Part shown: piece after piece, positions 12,480-24,944 of the stretch | Numbering within the stretch: the stretch's first letter is position 1 | How the letters are laid out: the number at the start of each line of letters is the position of its first letter | Notes under the pieces: generated by a model | The model's database searches: none | Seen by the model: the letters and a program-made list of their open reading frames with translations, nothing else | Told to the model about the DNA's origin: nothing | Translations under genes and position numbers: made by a program | Source of the DNA: Branchiostoma floridae | Lineage: Eukaryota; Chordata; Leptocardii; Amphioxiformes; Branchiostomatidae | Assembly: GCF_000003815.2 (NCBI RefSeq) | Contig: NC_049983.1 | Span: forward strand, 26,649,278-26,713,277 | Reading direction: 5' to 3' | Length of the DNA: 64,000 nt

Positions 12480-15400
12480 CCAACCGCGCGGAAGACGGAG
12501 ATTTGGGTTTATTATATCTCCCAGAGGGGCTTACAAGGACACTCGGTTAAGCGCTGTGAATATAAACTACGTGTAAACTTGAGTAAGAAGGGGGCTTATC
12601 ACAGATGCAACAGGACGGAGCCATTTGTTATCATTATCTGTGGCCGTGAACTCGGGGTGGTCAGACCTAGTCCCCGGCGGTTGGTATCAGTTAGGCCATG
12701 TTGTGTACATTAGATGGATGGCACTCATACGAGCATCACTTTCCGTCCGTTTAAAAAATAACGCTTTTAGTCATACCGTTAGTTGTACAAAGCAGCTGAC
12801 ATTGAGAACAAATATGAAAAAAATAGGATAACGGATACTAGTGTTGCAAGATATAAATCATGTCCAAAAGTAAAAGAATAAGATTTAAAAGAGCAAAAAA
12901 TAAGAATCTACTGTTCTATAAACCACGTGTAAACTTGAGTAAGACGAGGGTTTGTCACAAATGTAACAGGACGGAGCCCAGAGTGGTCAAACCAGTCAAC
13001 AGTCTGTGGTTCGTGTCATGTTGAGTCCATAAGATGGACGACGCTCACACAATCAGCACTTTCCGTCCGTCTCGGAAAAAACACTACCGCTTTTGATCCA
13101 ACTGTAAATTGTACAAAGCAGCTGCAATTGAGCACATTCATGTCGTCAAGAATAGAAAAACGGATACTAACGTCCTAAAAGATACATCATGTCCAGAAGG
13201 AAACGAAGAAGGAACAAAAATGAAGAATGTATTGGTCTCACACGCGGAAGACGAAGAATCGGGTTAGGTCTATTCCCCACTGAGCATACAGGGACGCTCG
13301 TTTGTGGCTGTGAATATAAACTACGTGCAAACTTGAGTAAGATGAGGGCTTATCACAAATGTAACAGGACAGAGCCATTTGTTATCATTACCTGTGGCCG
13401 TGAACCCAGCGTGGTCAAACCCAGTCAACAGCGGCTCGTGTCATGTTGAGTCCATAAGATGGACGACGCTCACACAAGCAGCACTTTCCGTCCGTCTCGA
13501 AAAAACACTACCGCTTTTGATCCAACTGTAAATTGTACAAAGCAGCTGCAATTGAGCACATTCATGTCGTAAAGAATGAAAAACGGATACTAATCGTAAA
13601 ATGTAAATCATGTCCCACAATAAAAGAATAAGATGTGAAGGAACAAAAGTGAAGAATCTATTGGTCTCACACGAGTAAGACGAAGAATGGGGTTCAGATT
13701 ATCCCCCGACGGGCTTAGAGGGACTCTAGTTTGTGGGCAGTGAATATAAACTATGTGCAAACGTGAGTAAGACTAGGGCTTATCACAGATGTAACAGGAC
13801 GGAGTCATTTGTTATCATTACCTGTGGCCGTGAACCCAGCGTGGTCAAACCCAGTCAACAGCGGCTCGTGTCATGTTGAGTCCATAAGATGGACGACGCT
13901 CACACAAGCAGCACTTTCCGTCCGTCTCGAAAAAACACTACAGCTTTTGATCCGACTGTAAATTGTACAAAGCAGCTGCAATTGAGCACATATATGTCGT
14001 AAAGAATAGAAAACGGATGCAAACGTCCTAAAAGGTACATCATGTCCAAGAGTAAAAGAATAAGATGTGAAAGAACTAAAGTGAAGGATCCACTGTTCTC
14101 ACAAGCGGAAGACGAAGAATCGGGTTAGGTTTATCCCCCAAGGAGCTTACAGGGACGCTAGTTTAAGAGCTGTGAATATAAAATAGGTGTAAAATTGAGT
14201 AATAAGAGGGCTTATCACAAATGTAACAGGACGGAGACATTTGTTATCATAACTTCCGGCCGTGAACTTGGTGTGGCCGAACCCTCTCCTCGGCGGTTGG
14301 TGTCAGTTAGGGAATCCATGAGATTGGCGGCAATCACACGAGCATCACTTTCCGTCCGTCTCGACGAAAAACTAACGCTTTTAATCATACTGTAAATTGT
14401 ATGAAGCAGCTGAAATTGAGCACATATATGTCGTATAGAATAAAAGAGCGGAAACTACTCGTAAAATATAAATCATGTCCAATAGTAAAAGAATAAGAAA
14501 TAACAAAAGTGAAGAATCTACAGGTCCCTCACGCGGAAGACGACAAATGGGGATAGCTTCTCCCCCTAAGGGCTTAAAAGGACGCTAGTTTAAGCGCTGT
14601 GAATATAAACTACGTGCAAACGTGAGTAAGACTAGGGCTTATCAGAAATGTAACAGGATGGAGCCATTTGTTATCATTACCGGTGGCCGTGAACTCCGCG
14701 TGGTCAGCCCCAGTCCCCGGTAGGTTCTGTCAGTTAGGCCATGTTTAGATTGACTTGCTTTAGATAATGATGCAATTTGTACAAAACAACTGAAATTGAA
14801 CACACACAAATGTCGAAAATAATAGGAAAACGGATACTAGCGTCGTAAAATGTGAATCATGTCCAAAAGTAAAAGAATAAGATGTGAAGGAACTAAGTGA
14901 AGGATCCACTGTTCTCACACGTGGAAGACGAAGAATCGGGTTTAGTTATCTACCGAGGGGCTTACAAGAACGCTCGTTTGTGGCTGTGAATATAAACCAT
15001 GTGTAAACTTGAGTAAGAAGGGGGCTTATCACAAATTTAACATGACTGAGACATTTGTTATCATTATCTGTGACCGTGAACCCAGCGTGGTCAAACCCAG
15101 TCAACAGTGGTTCGTGTCATGTTGAGTCCATAAGATGGACGACGCTCACACAAGCAGCACTTCCCGTCCGTCTCGAAAAAACACTAGCGCTTTTGATCCA
15201 ACTGTAAATTGTACAAAGCAGCTGCAATTGAGCACATTCATGGCGTAAAGAATAGAAAAATGGATACGAACCCCATAAAATGTAAATCATGTTCAAGAGT
15301 AAAAGAATAAGATGTGAAAGAACAAAATTGAAGAATCTATTGGCTCACACGTGGAAGAGGAAGAATCGGGTTTAGCTTATCTCCAAGGGGGCTTACAAGG

Positions 15401-16790
15401 ACGCTAGTTTGTGGCTGTGAATATAAACTACGTGTAAACTTGAGTAACAAGGGGGCTTATCACAAATGTAACAGGACGGAGCCATTTGTTATCGTTACTT
15501 CCGGCCGTGAACTTGGTGTGGCCGAACCCTCTCCTCGGCGGTTGGTGTCAGTTAGGCCATGTGGAGTCCATGAGATTGGCGGCAATCACACCAGCATCAC
15601 TTTCCGTCCGTCTCGAAGAAAAACTAACGCTTTTAATCATACTGTAAATTGTATGAAGCAGCTGAAATTGAGCACATATATGTCGTAAAGAATAAAAGAG
15701 CGGAAACTGCTCGTAAAATATAAATCATGTCCAATAGTAAAAGAATAAGAAATAACAAAAGTGAAGAATCTACAGGTCCCTCACGCGGAAGACGACAAAT
15801 GGGGTTAGCTTCTCCCCCTAAGGGCTTAAAAGGACGCTAGTTTAAGCGCTGTGAATATAAACTACGTGTAAACCTGAGTAAGACGAGGGCTTATCACAAA
15901 TGTAACAGGACGGAGCCATTTGTTATCATTACCGTCGACCGTGAACTCAGCGTGGTCAAACCCAGTCCCCGGCGGTTCTGTCAGTTAGGCCATGTTTAGA
16001 TTAATTTGCTTTAAATAATACTGTAATTTGTACAAAGCAGCTGAAATTGAACACACAAATGTCGAAAATAATAGGAAAAAGGATACTAGCGTCGCAAAAT
16101 GTTAGTCATGTCTAAAAGTAAAAGAATAAGATGTAAAGGAACAGTAAAAAGTGAAGAATCTAATGTTCACACACGCGGAAGAGACAAATGGGGTTCAGCT
16201 TATCGCCTGGAGGGGCTTACAAGGTCGCTCGTTTAAGGGCTGTGAATATAAACTACGTGCAAACTTACGTAAGAAGAGGGCTTATCACAGATGTAACATT
16301 TGTTATCATTACCGTTGGCCGTGAACTCAGGGTGGTCAGCACCAGTCAACAGCGGTTCGTGTCAGTTAGGCCATGTTGAGTCCATCCATGGGATTGACGA
16401 TACTCACACGAGCATCACTGTTCGTCCGTCACGAAAAAAAAACTAACACTTTTAATCATAATGTACATTGTATAAAGAAGCTGAAATTGAGCAAATTCAT
16501 GTCCTAAAGAATAGGAAAACGGATACTAGCGTCGTAAGATGTAAATCATGTCCAAAATAAATAAGATTTGAAGGAATCATTAAAACCGGCCGTGAACTCA
16601 GTGTGGTCAACTCCAGTTAACAGTGCTTTTTGTCTGTCAGGCTATGTCTATTTTATATGGATGACATTGACTCGAGCATCAAAAACAACCTTTGTGACTA
16701 TACTGTAATTCGCACAAAGCAGCTGCAAACTCAGCAAATATATGCCGTACATTACAAAAGAATACCGATACTAATGTCGTAAAATGCAAA
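12480..16790. repeat. ~430-bp satellite, about 10 units, higher-order structure
   Basis: A unit of roughly 390-435 bp recurs. Landmarks in each unit are a GCGGAAGACGA-like block, GGGCTTATCACAAATGTAAC, CATTTGTTATCAT, TTTCCGTCCGTCTCG and AATTGTACAAAGCAGCTG. The TTATCACAAATG landmark falls near 12594, 12950, 13349, 13778, 14210, 14637, 15025, 15453, 15884 and 16278. Units at 14210 and 15453 are near-identical and share ACTTCCGGCCGTGAACTTGG. Units at 14637 and 15884 share the same internal deletion. This gives a three-unit higher-order period of about 1245 bp. The last unit decays towards 16790. No conserved open frame spans units. Confidence 0.93.
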
Positions 16791-19596
16791 GTTACTTCCG
16801 ATGTGAAAGAAGAAAACTGAGTAATCTACTGTTCGGTATACTATACTCTTGTGTGTTTAGTCCTTTCTTCAACCTTCCTGACCACTTAGATTTCGTAATG
16901 AAGGCGACTTTTGTTTGCTCACTCGCATCAATTTTGGGATTCCCAGAGGGGAGGATGTCATTATTATAAATGAACCAACATGGCAGAAAGTGCACTGGCA
17001 GAACGAGATAGCCTTTTTTCTCACAGTTTGCTAATGACTGAAAGTGCAGCCAAACATGTCTACACACTCGAGGGCCATGATTAAAATGATCAAAGTAGAC
17101 AGGTGGTCACTACAGGGGGGAGACTTAATATTTGGGTCAATAAAGGAAAATCATTTCAGCGAAGAGCCAAAAGTTGCTAGAATGGCAGATGGTCCTTGTG
17201 TGTAGAATTGGTTTCAGGCTCTGATTACGAATTCAAATTTACAAGGCAGCTTTCAGTTAGCCATCCAACATGGCGTACATGCCAACGTCACAGTCACGTG
17301 AGCGGAAATGATCATATGCGAAAGTTTTGCTTGCTCTCGACTGTCGCGAAAGAAAGCTAACTATTAAATGTAAAGAAAACACAGCAGAACTAGATTTAGA
17401 AAGTTACCATTTGCAATCAAATACATGATGTTAAAATGCACATGGCCAGGCCAGACAAACTACTGTTCTGTTCATTCTTGCCCAAACGAATTCAAATACT
17501 AGTGTATGGTGCCCTGCCCCTCCAACCACTTGCTACATTTTGTAATCGTACACCACAGGGTGTTTGCTGCTTTTCCGGTAACAATGGTAACAGTCGTCTG
17601 GTCCATTGACCATATTTATCTGTAGAAAAAGTGGAAAGTGAGCAAAAACAACAGGATTTCCTTCCGTGAAGAGAAACATAAGTCCTGAGTCCGGACACGT
17701 ATCTTAACGCACGCCTGTACCAGGTGCGATCGTCAGACCTTCAGATCTTGACTAATGATCGTCTCTCTTGATGTCAGCGGCTGACTAGTCTGTTTTAGCC
17801 CTACCGCAGGGCAGAGATGACTCGTGCCGTCATGGCCTTCCCTTAGGGGAGAGATAACTCATTCCGCAATGGCCTTCCTATAGGGGAGAGATTACTCATT
17901 CAGTCATAGTATCACTCGGCACGTAGGCATTTGATAATTAACATCAGCCCTACGGCATCAGCTATGGTCTGATGAACAGTCCTACGTCTGCTCATTTGTC
18001 GAAAAATTCGACAGGAGAATCCGATAAGCTGATTAAGGTTTTCAGGCGGTATTCTTTTAAGACACCTTTGCAGATAACCCGGTAAAACACGTGACCAAGG
18101 AGGCAACAGATTCAAAGGCTGGCTCAGCACTGATTCATTCGTTACTGTTAAGGCAAACGTGTTGCAAAGTATAATATGAAGAGATTTAGGACAGAAAAAA
18201 ATTAGGGAAACAGTCTTCATGTGGCAGGCAATGTTGCCGTTCCTTCTTGTCAACCGTCAGGTCAGCCTTAACCTTGACTTTGATGAAAATCTGACGTTGA
18301 GAATGAAACGTGAAAGGTGACAGTGCCTGTAGGATCTGTATACAACCTCCCCCTTTGGTCTTCACAGTCTAACGGTCAACTCCGATCATTTCTTTTTTCG
18401 TATTAAACCGGCTAACACCTAACACCTTTTGTTGCCTCTTTATACCCGGTCTGTCACTTAAATTGTCATTTAAAGCGCTTTAGCAAGCTTTGTTCAATCC
18501 TTGATTCAGTGTCGTAGTTGACTAGGGAATGAGAGTTTTGCTTGGCTTCTGAACCGAAGTGATAAAATTTTGCGATGACATTCTAAACAATTATCACGAT
18601 ACTATCATATGTTTGAAATTAAAACGTCGCTTAATATAAGTTTTTTGCTTCTTGTCAGTGTCAGAAATTGTTACTAAACGCTTGAATATAGCGAAGACTG
18701 GTCAGTGATATGCCTGAGACCGCTCGAAAAAGCAACGACAACTTACGACACGGAAATTTGCGTTGCCTCCACAGGAATGATGTAATGTGGCAATCACACG
18801 CAGTGCTGGTTCAACCAACAGGTTTTATGACCTGCTTTAATGGTTCTGCCCAGCGATACTCGTGACTCGGCCTGACGCCGCGGCCCGTTTGTGTCAGCAG
18901 AGTGATGAATGGGTGTAACATACAGTGAGAACTTTATTGCACGACATTTGTACATGGTACAATGTATGGCAACAACTATTACCCAAAATGCAAAATAGGT
19001 GCATAGAATAAGACTTAACATCCTAATTAACACAACAAGAAGGCTAACATAAGTCTTTGATATAGTGTTATTATCGAGTTGGGCTAAACATGAGTTTCAT
19101 TATTCTTTCTAATAGCAAAGCAGTCTTTGATATATATTTGCCTATCTTTGCATTATGGGAGTTGTGGCATATGTGTGCTGCTGTAGCCCGTTTGTGTCAG
19201 CAGAGAGTGAGGAATGTGTGTAACAGATGTGTGCTGCTGTAGTCCGGCGTCTCAGATTGGCGCGCACGGGAAATATTCATGGCACCGGCAGGGTGGTAGC
19301 GATAAGGTGCATGCACACAGGGTTCTGGTGGCACGGCAGATGTGATGCCAGATACGGCACATCTACAAGTCAGGGTGGAGCTCTAGAAGTGATACCAGAT
19401 ACGCTACATCTGCAATTCAGGGGGCGATTCTGCATGAAGGTGGACAGGGCTTCGCACACGGACAAATTTTCAGAATCAGGAATAGTCAAAAAGCAACAGT
19501 CGTATGGGTGAATCCAATTAAACTACAGGGCTACCGTATGTATACTACCTCCTTCAGTTAATAAAATCCTATAAACTCAACAGCTTCGGGTATGGC
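16791..19596. other. Mostly unique sequence, no gene seen
   Basis: No exon is recognised. A ~42-bp motif with GGGGAGAGATAACTCATTC repeats about three times at 17805-17905. A 113-residue frame on the minus strand (17912-18253) lacks any motif I know and overlaps sequence related to 7735, so I do not call it. Confidence 0.45.
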
Positions 19597-20682
19597 TAAA
19601 TATAAGGCAGAGACCGCTATACATAAGGCAGAGACTGCTATTCATAAGGCAGAGGCCGCTATTTATAAGGCAGAGACCGCTGTTCATAAGACAGAGACCA
19701 CTATTCATAAGGCAGAGACCGTTATTCATAAGCCATAGACCGCTATTCATAAGGTAGAGACCGCTATTCATAAGGAAGAGACCGCTATTCATAAGGCAGA
19801 GACCGCTATTCATAAGGCAGAGACCACTTTTCATAATGCAGAGACCGCTATTCAAAAGGCAGAGACCGCTATTTATAAGGCAGAGACCGCTATTCATAAG
19901 GCAGAGACCGCTATTCATAAGGCAGAGACCGCTATTCATAAGGCAGAGACCGCTATTCATAAGGCAGAGACCGCTATTCATAACGCACAGACCGCTATTC
20001 ATAAGGCAGAGACCGCTTTTCATAAGGCAGAGACCCTTATTCATAAGGCAGAGACCCTTATTCATAAGGCAGAGACCGCTATTCAAAAGGTAGAGACCGC
20101 TATTCATAAGGCAGAGACTGCTTTTCATAAGGCAGAGACCGCTTTTCATAAGGCAGAGACCCTTATTCATAAGGCAGAGACCCTTATTCATAAGGCAGAG
20201 ACCCTTATTCATAAGGCAGAGACCGCTATTCATAAGGCAGAGACCGCTATTCATAAGGCAGAGACCGCTTTCCATAAGGCAGAGACCGCTATTCATAAGG
20301 CAGAGAGCCTTATTCATAAGGCAGGGACCGCTATTCAAAAGGCAGAGACCGTTATTCATAAGGCATAGACCGCTATTCTTAATGCACAGAACGCTATTCA
20401 TAAGGCAGAGATCGCTTTTCATAAGGCAGAGATCGCTTTTCATAAGGCAGAGACCGCTATTCATAAGGCAGAGACCGTTATTCATAAGGCATAGACCGCT
20501 ATTCATAAGGCAGAGACCGTTATTCATAAGGCAGAGACCGATATTCATAAGGCATAGACCGCTATTCATAAGGCATAGACCGCTTTTCATAAGGCAGAGA
20601 CCGTTATTCATAAGGCAGAGACCGCTATTCATAAGGCAGAGACCGCTATTCATTAGGCAGAGACCGCTATTCATAAGGCAGT
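19597..20682. repeat. 21-bp minisatellite, about 51 copies
   Basis: The 21-bp unit is CATAAGGCAGAGACC followed by GCTATT, with frequent single-base variants (CTTATT, GTTATT, GCTTTT, GGCATAGACC). On the minus strand the seven-residue unit MNSGLCL stays open for 365 codons (19577-20674). On plus the unit IRQRPLF is broken where GGCAGAG becomes GGCATAG. The array is bounded by ordinary sequence. I see no promoter, signal peptide or non-repeat domain. Confidence 0.97.
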
Positions 20683-20899
20683 TACTCCCTTGTAGGACTA
20701 TCTAGCCACAACCGAAGCTCTAGAGTTCATTGAGTGAAAAAAACTCTCTAATCCTGTAAGTAACGCCGAACTACGGGGCAATGACCTCGAGGCTTGGCAG
20801 AGAACAGCATCCAAAAATAGTTTAATTAGGTTGGTAGAATATAGGATATAGGAGAATTCTTTTTTTTTCACAACCAGCAGTTACTTACATTGCTTACGT

Positions 20900-21425
20900 T
20901 TCTATGTCTTCTTCAGAGAACAACAGATTTGATACAAGTCAGCCCAAGCCTACAGTCTACTCTTCAAGATTCTTCCCACTGTGTGACCTATCCCCTCCAA
21001 TCCTGAAAGCTGACTTTTATCCCACCTACCGGGCAGTGACCCTGTCCCGCTGTGCAGTTCTCAAGTCTATTTGTCATACCTCCATTCTTGGAAACATTCC
21101 CGAAGACTTGAATATCATCGAAGTGCAATGATTTGTAGCATGTACAACATCTGAAATATTTCTGAACATGATTTGTTTGTATTCGTGGTAATTTTGTATC
21201 GATGTTTCACCGTGAATAACGGATTTGTTACAAGTCAACCCAAACCTACATTATACTCCAGATCTATAAGTTTCATCCCAACAAAACCTCTCCAATCTTG
21301 AAATCTTTCATTTTATTCGACCTACCGGGCAGTGAACCCGTCCCGCTGTGCATTTCTCAAGTCGATTTGTCATACCTCCAGTCTTGGAAACATTCCCGGA
21401 GATGGGAATAGCACCAATTTGTAAC
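20900..21425. repeat. Duplicated ~200-bp block, two copies
   Basis: The block around 20915-21120 recurs at about 21210-21415. Shared landmarks are GATTTGTTACAAGTCA or GATTTGATACAAGTCA, CTACCGGGCAGTGA, CCCGCTGTGCA and CATACCTCCA. A 75-residue frame in the first copy is disrupted in the second, which argues against coding. Confidence 0.8.
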
Positions 21426-21529
21426 GCTACGTTACATCTATGATACGAAATACGTTACATGTCGGAATAATGTTCCGATTCACATTTTCAACGTCGATCG
21501 ATGAGCAGCCGGACTAGCTTGGATTCGAA

Positions 21530-21860
21530 TGGGAATCTTGACGTATGTAACTGTTACCCTACATATGTGATAGAAGGGAACTCGATATGAATACTGCACT
21601 CTACGTGGATAAAAAGGCGCCGTCCAAACCCCACATGTAATACGTGCAAAAATAATGGTCGTTTCATGTCGTTAAAGTAAAAGAACTAGCTTAAAATATT
21701 ACCAAACTCCTTATTTATGTTCCTGAAATATGAGACAGAAGGGAACTCGATGTAAAACCTTTACTCTACATGAATCGAAACGCGCCGTTCTAGCCCAACA
21801 TGTAATACGTGCAAAAACATAATGGTAGTTTCAGACATTCTAGATAGTCAATTTAAGTAC
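21530..21860. repeat. Duplicated ~170-bp block, two copies
   Basis: AGAAGGGAACTCGAT, CATGTAATACGTGCAAAA and AATGGTCGTTTCA or AATGGTAGTTTCA occur in the same order at about 21570-21680 and 21735-21850. No gene is apparent. Confidence 0.8.
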
Positions 21861-22735
21861 ACGAACTATCTTAACCCTATCTAGACTTTTCGTTGAATTA
21901 ATTGTTGGCAACAATATTTTAGGAAAATTCACGTGTCGTAGTCCTAGCAAACGTCCTTCGGCAGTAATACGACGTCAAATTTGGCGCAGGCCCTTTTAGC
22001 AAACCCCCACAACCCCTCCCCTTCTAGATAGGGTTATATTACCCACCCCTGATTTATGTACCTGACATAAGTGAACTATAGAACCTAATCTTTAACAAAG
22101 CCCCTTCGCCTCCCACCCTCCTGCTGACATTTCGCCGACCTAGTTGCGCGGTGACCCCGGCCTGCTCTTAACTCATTTTTTCATCAGTCCCATTACTTTG
22201 GCTTGAAATCAATGCCGTCAGACGAAATGTTCCATGCTCCGCCCGGCGTCAAACAAATCTGCTGTATATTCCAGCAGTTCGGGAAAAGACAGAAACAATT
22301 ATGGTGTTACCGGGGAAAATAGATGAAACAGCTTCACGGCAGTACTCCCCTCATGTGCGCGGAGGGTTTGACACTACCTGGGTAAAGGCAAGCATCGCGG
22401 ATATTGAAAACAATAAGTCCAGTATTCTTCTCTCTGCCCGTACACAATTTAGTCTCTTCTGCCCACCACAACCTACTCCACCTCCTTAAGTTTAATTTGT
22501 ACCTGAAAGAACACGACTTGCGAGGTTAAAAATCCGCTCATAGATGGTCCTTGCTCCCCGTTTGCGGTTGACGGTGAAGGTCGTCAAATGGCAGCCGCTC
22601 CATATCTTGCGATTTAGCACCGCCAATTGTAAGCTCCTCACAATTCAGCACCTGACTGCGAATAATGGTAATAATCAGTCAAGGGTCTTTCGGGAAGCCG
22701 CACGAATAACTTGAAAAAAATTAACATCTATCACC
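21861..22735. other. Non-repetitive stretch, no gene seen
   Basis: No recognisable exon or RNA. There is a C-rich region with CCCACAACCCCTCCCC near 22010. Confidence 0.4.
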
Positions 22736-22737
22736 AA

Positions 22738-22860
22738 AAAGTAGTTACTGAAGCAACCGGATATGGTTTTGAAACGGTCAGACGTTTCGGATAGAATTCA
22801 CTATCCTTCGTCAGTGACACTGACGAGATCTGGAAGAAACAGGTCTTTTATACTCTAACT
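22738..22860 (-). mobile_element. Penelope-like terminal fragment with hammerhead-like hairpin
   Basis: On the minus strand, 22784-22814 reads CTGACGA, an extra A, then GGATAG-loop-CTATCC, then GAAAC. This is the order of a hammerhead ribozyme core with stem II, and GAAACG can pair with a downstream CGTTTC as a stem III. I find no good stem I. The flanks (AAGCAACCGGATATGGTTTT) match a second copy at 56346-56414. Hammerhead motifs are known in terminal repeats of Penelope-like retroelements; assignment to that group is inference, because no reverse transcriptase is present. Confidence 0.5.
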
Positions 22861-22904
22861 ATGAATGAAGACAATTCCAGATGTCCAATAGGAAACGTTG
22901 TTAG

Positions 22905-23084
22905 ACAATTCAGACTGAAGACAATTTGGATTCCAAGCAAAACAAAGCTAAGCCAAAGTCAAGCTGAAGGCAATTTGGATTTCAAAGGATACCAAGGCTA
23001 AGACACAGTTAATGCAAATGAGTCAATTAGCTCCTGTTGTTTTAGTTGCAGGAGCTAAAAGTTTTGTTGCGGGGGGGGGGGGGT
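22905..23084. repeat. Short direct repeats ending in a poly-G run
   Basis: GACTGAAGACAATTTGGATT and GCTGAAGGCAATTTGGATT begin two diverged ~60-bp units. A homopolymer of about 14 G lies near 23071-23084. Confidence 0.6.
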
Positions 23085-23329
23085 AGTGCTATGTCCCAAG
23101 TGCCGGAAAGTTCCATACGTTAACATATCAGGCAGGCAAAATTGTACGATGGTCCCTGGCAGGAAAGAGTTGTGGATACGGAAAAAGATATGTATTGTCA
23201 TCAGGGCTAGCCCTTTGTTATAGCCACAGGCTAGTTGGACAGTCCTGGTTGTGCGTGCTGAACAGCCAAACCTATTTTTAAACACGAAAAAAGATGTGAT
23301 TTGTTCCGTTGAAATGAACCCACTGGCAA

Positions 23330-23580
23330 GGAGAGCGATTCTTCCACTGGCCGTGACGGAGAGTACAGACGCTATGTACATTATTTACAGGTTCATTGTA
23401 CCAGGGAAATCTCCTAGCAGAATGAACAGGGACCACGGCTTAACGTCCTGTCCTAAGGACTGCAACCCTTTCCAGTAGCGTGCCTGCCGGGTGAGCGGCA
23501 GAGCCGGGATCCTAACTCACGACTTCTTGACCCAGAGTTCACTAACCACATGGATACGCACAATACTAACTGTAGATACA
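23330..23580 (-). mobile_element. tRNA-derived SINE, family A (minus strand)
   Basis: On the minus strand a tRNA-like head (GTGGTTAGTGAAC as A box, GTGAGTTAGGATCCCGGC as B box) is followed by a body containing ACTGGAAAGGGTTGC, GTCCTTAGGACAGGACG and CACGGCCAGTGGAAG. The same body occurs at 32590-32840 (minus) and 36150-36375 (plus). It is non-coding and non-autonomous, and would depend on LINE enzymes. Confidence 0.75.
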
Positions 23581-24049
23581 AAACATGATATACAACACAA
23601 ATCAATAACAGCAATACAAAACCGTAGAATAGAGTACAGATCTCCACAATAAATCCAGCTCAATATACGCCTATCAGGATGAACCGGCTGGAAATCTCCA
23701 GTATTATTCATAGATAGTACATTCCTCTGGGGTGATTCGCTCTCTATCTGGCGGTCTCAGCGCCTTACATACGGCTATAAGGGCAAGGTTACGTTCGGAG
23801 GGGGTCAGGCCGATGATTCTCGGTGATGGCTCAACCGATCTGGCAATTTTGGCGGGAAATAAATCTTTCTCGCACGCTAAAGTTGGACTCTAGGATTAGG
23901 CCTCTAGATGGGTTCACGACTGAAGCATACGTTCATATTATATAGTTCTTACGGAAATAGGAGCTCACCATAACCCATCAATGTAATATTATTATCTGTA
24001 AGCGGAAAATTGGAAAATTCTATGTTTAGGTGAAAATCTACCGTATAGA

Positions 24050-24490
24050 GACTGTAAGTCTTCCAGAAAAGTATCATGTAGATCTATATGGTAACATTTT
24101 CGTTTAAGGAGACGTTGTTTTAAAAGCAAGGGAAAGCCTTGCAAAGAATTGATTGTCGAAGGTTGTCATATGATTGTTCCTATGGCGCCTGACCGTGGCT
24201 TCCATAGAAGTATAATGTAAATTTAAATAGATATGGTAACATGTTCTCAAGAGCCTTTGTTTTGAAAGCAAGGGAAAGCCTTTTGCAGAGAATAAACTTT
24301 GTCGAAGGTTCTCCCATGATTGTTCCTATGGGCCTGACCGTGACTTCCAGACAAGTATAATGTAGATAGATATGGTAAAATTTTCCTAAGATCCTTTGTG
24401 ATGAAAGCAAGAGAAAACCTTGTACGTAGAATATCCTTTGTTGAAGGTTTCCCCATGATTGTTCCTATGGGCCTGACCCTAGTGCTGAAC
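24050..24490. repeat. ~120-bp tandem repeat, three to four diverged units
   Basis: GAAAGCAAGGGAAAGCC, GAAGGTT with CATGATTGTTCCTATGG, and AAGTATAATGTAGAT recur in order at about 24070-24190, 24200-24350 and 24360-24480. Units differ by substitutions and small indels. No coding function is seen. Confidence 0.85.
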
Positions 24491-24589
24491 TGTCTGCTGT
24501 GGTTAGCACCCACGTGGGGCTCAACCTGCCTTCTCATGGCATATCCAAATAAAGGATCCTGCTGATGTATGTTTTAGTAGTGCTTTAAG

Positions 24590-24935
24590 TAGAAGAAGTA
24601 GTAGGCTGGTTTATTGTTCCACTTATAATGTAAAAACAAATATCACAAGACAAAAGCAGTCTTGCAGCATGAGGGCTGAATTGCTCAGCTTAACAATCAT
24701 AATGTGTACGTACACAGTATTGTTTTACAATAACGATTAACAAGCGCACAACAAGCATACTATATATTCAACAAGTACAAAGTACGTCACAGTTAACAAA
24801 AACAATTTGACCTATTTACAAGAATTTATGGACACTTTGTGAACATAGTTAATGGTTGTCCTAGATTGTCCTATATTTGAGTCATGGAGAACAGTTTGGT
24901 CATGAAATATAGAGCATTTAGTAAGCATTAGTAAG
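24590..24935 (-). mobile_element. Probable LINE-like 3' tail (minus strand)
   Basis: CTGGTTTATTGTT followed by GCAGCATGAGGGCTGAATTGC resembles the minus-strand tail at 43752-44000 (ATGGTTTATTTGTC, CAGCCAAAGGCTGAACTG). The layout (stem-loop, then AATAAA-like sequence) is typical of CR1/L2-type 3' ends. The family is not identified. Confidence 0.4.
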
Positions 24936-24944
24936 TTTTGACCC

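Noticed and set aside
19597-20682. CRISPR-like array
   Set aside because: The units are directly adjacent with no unique spacers, and the sequence is from an animal nuclear genome.
22811-22850. Plus-strand CTGACGAGA...GAAAC as a hammerhead core
   Set aside because: No stem II can form between the two blocks; the minus-strand reading of the neighbouring sequence is much better.
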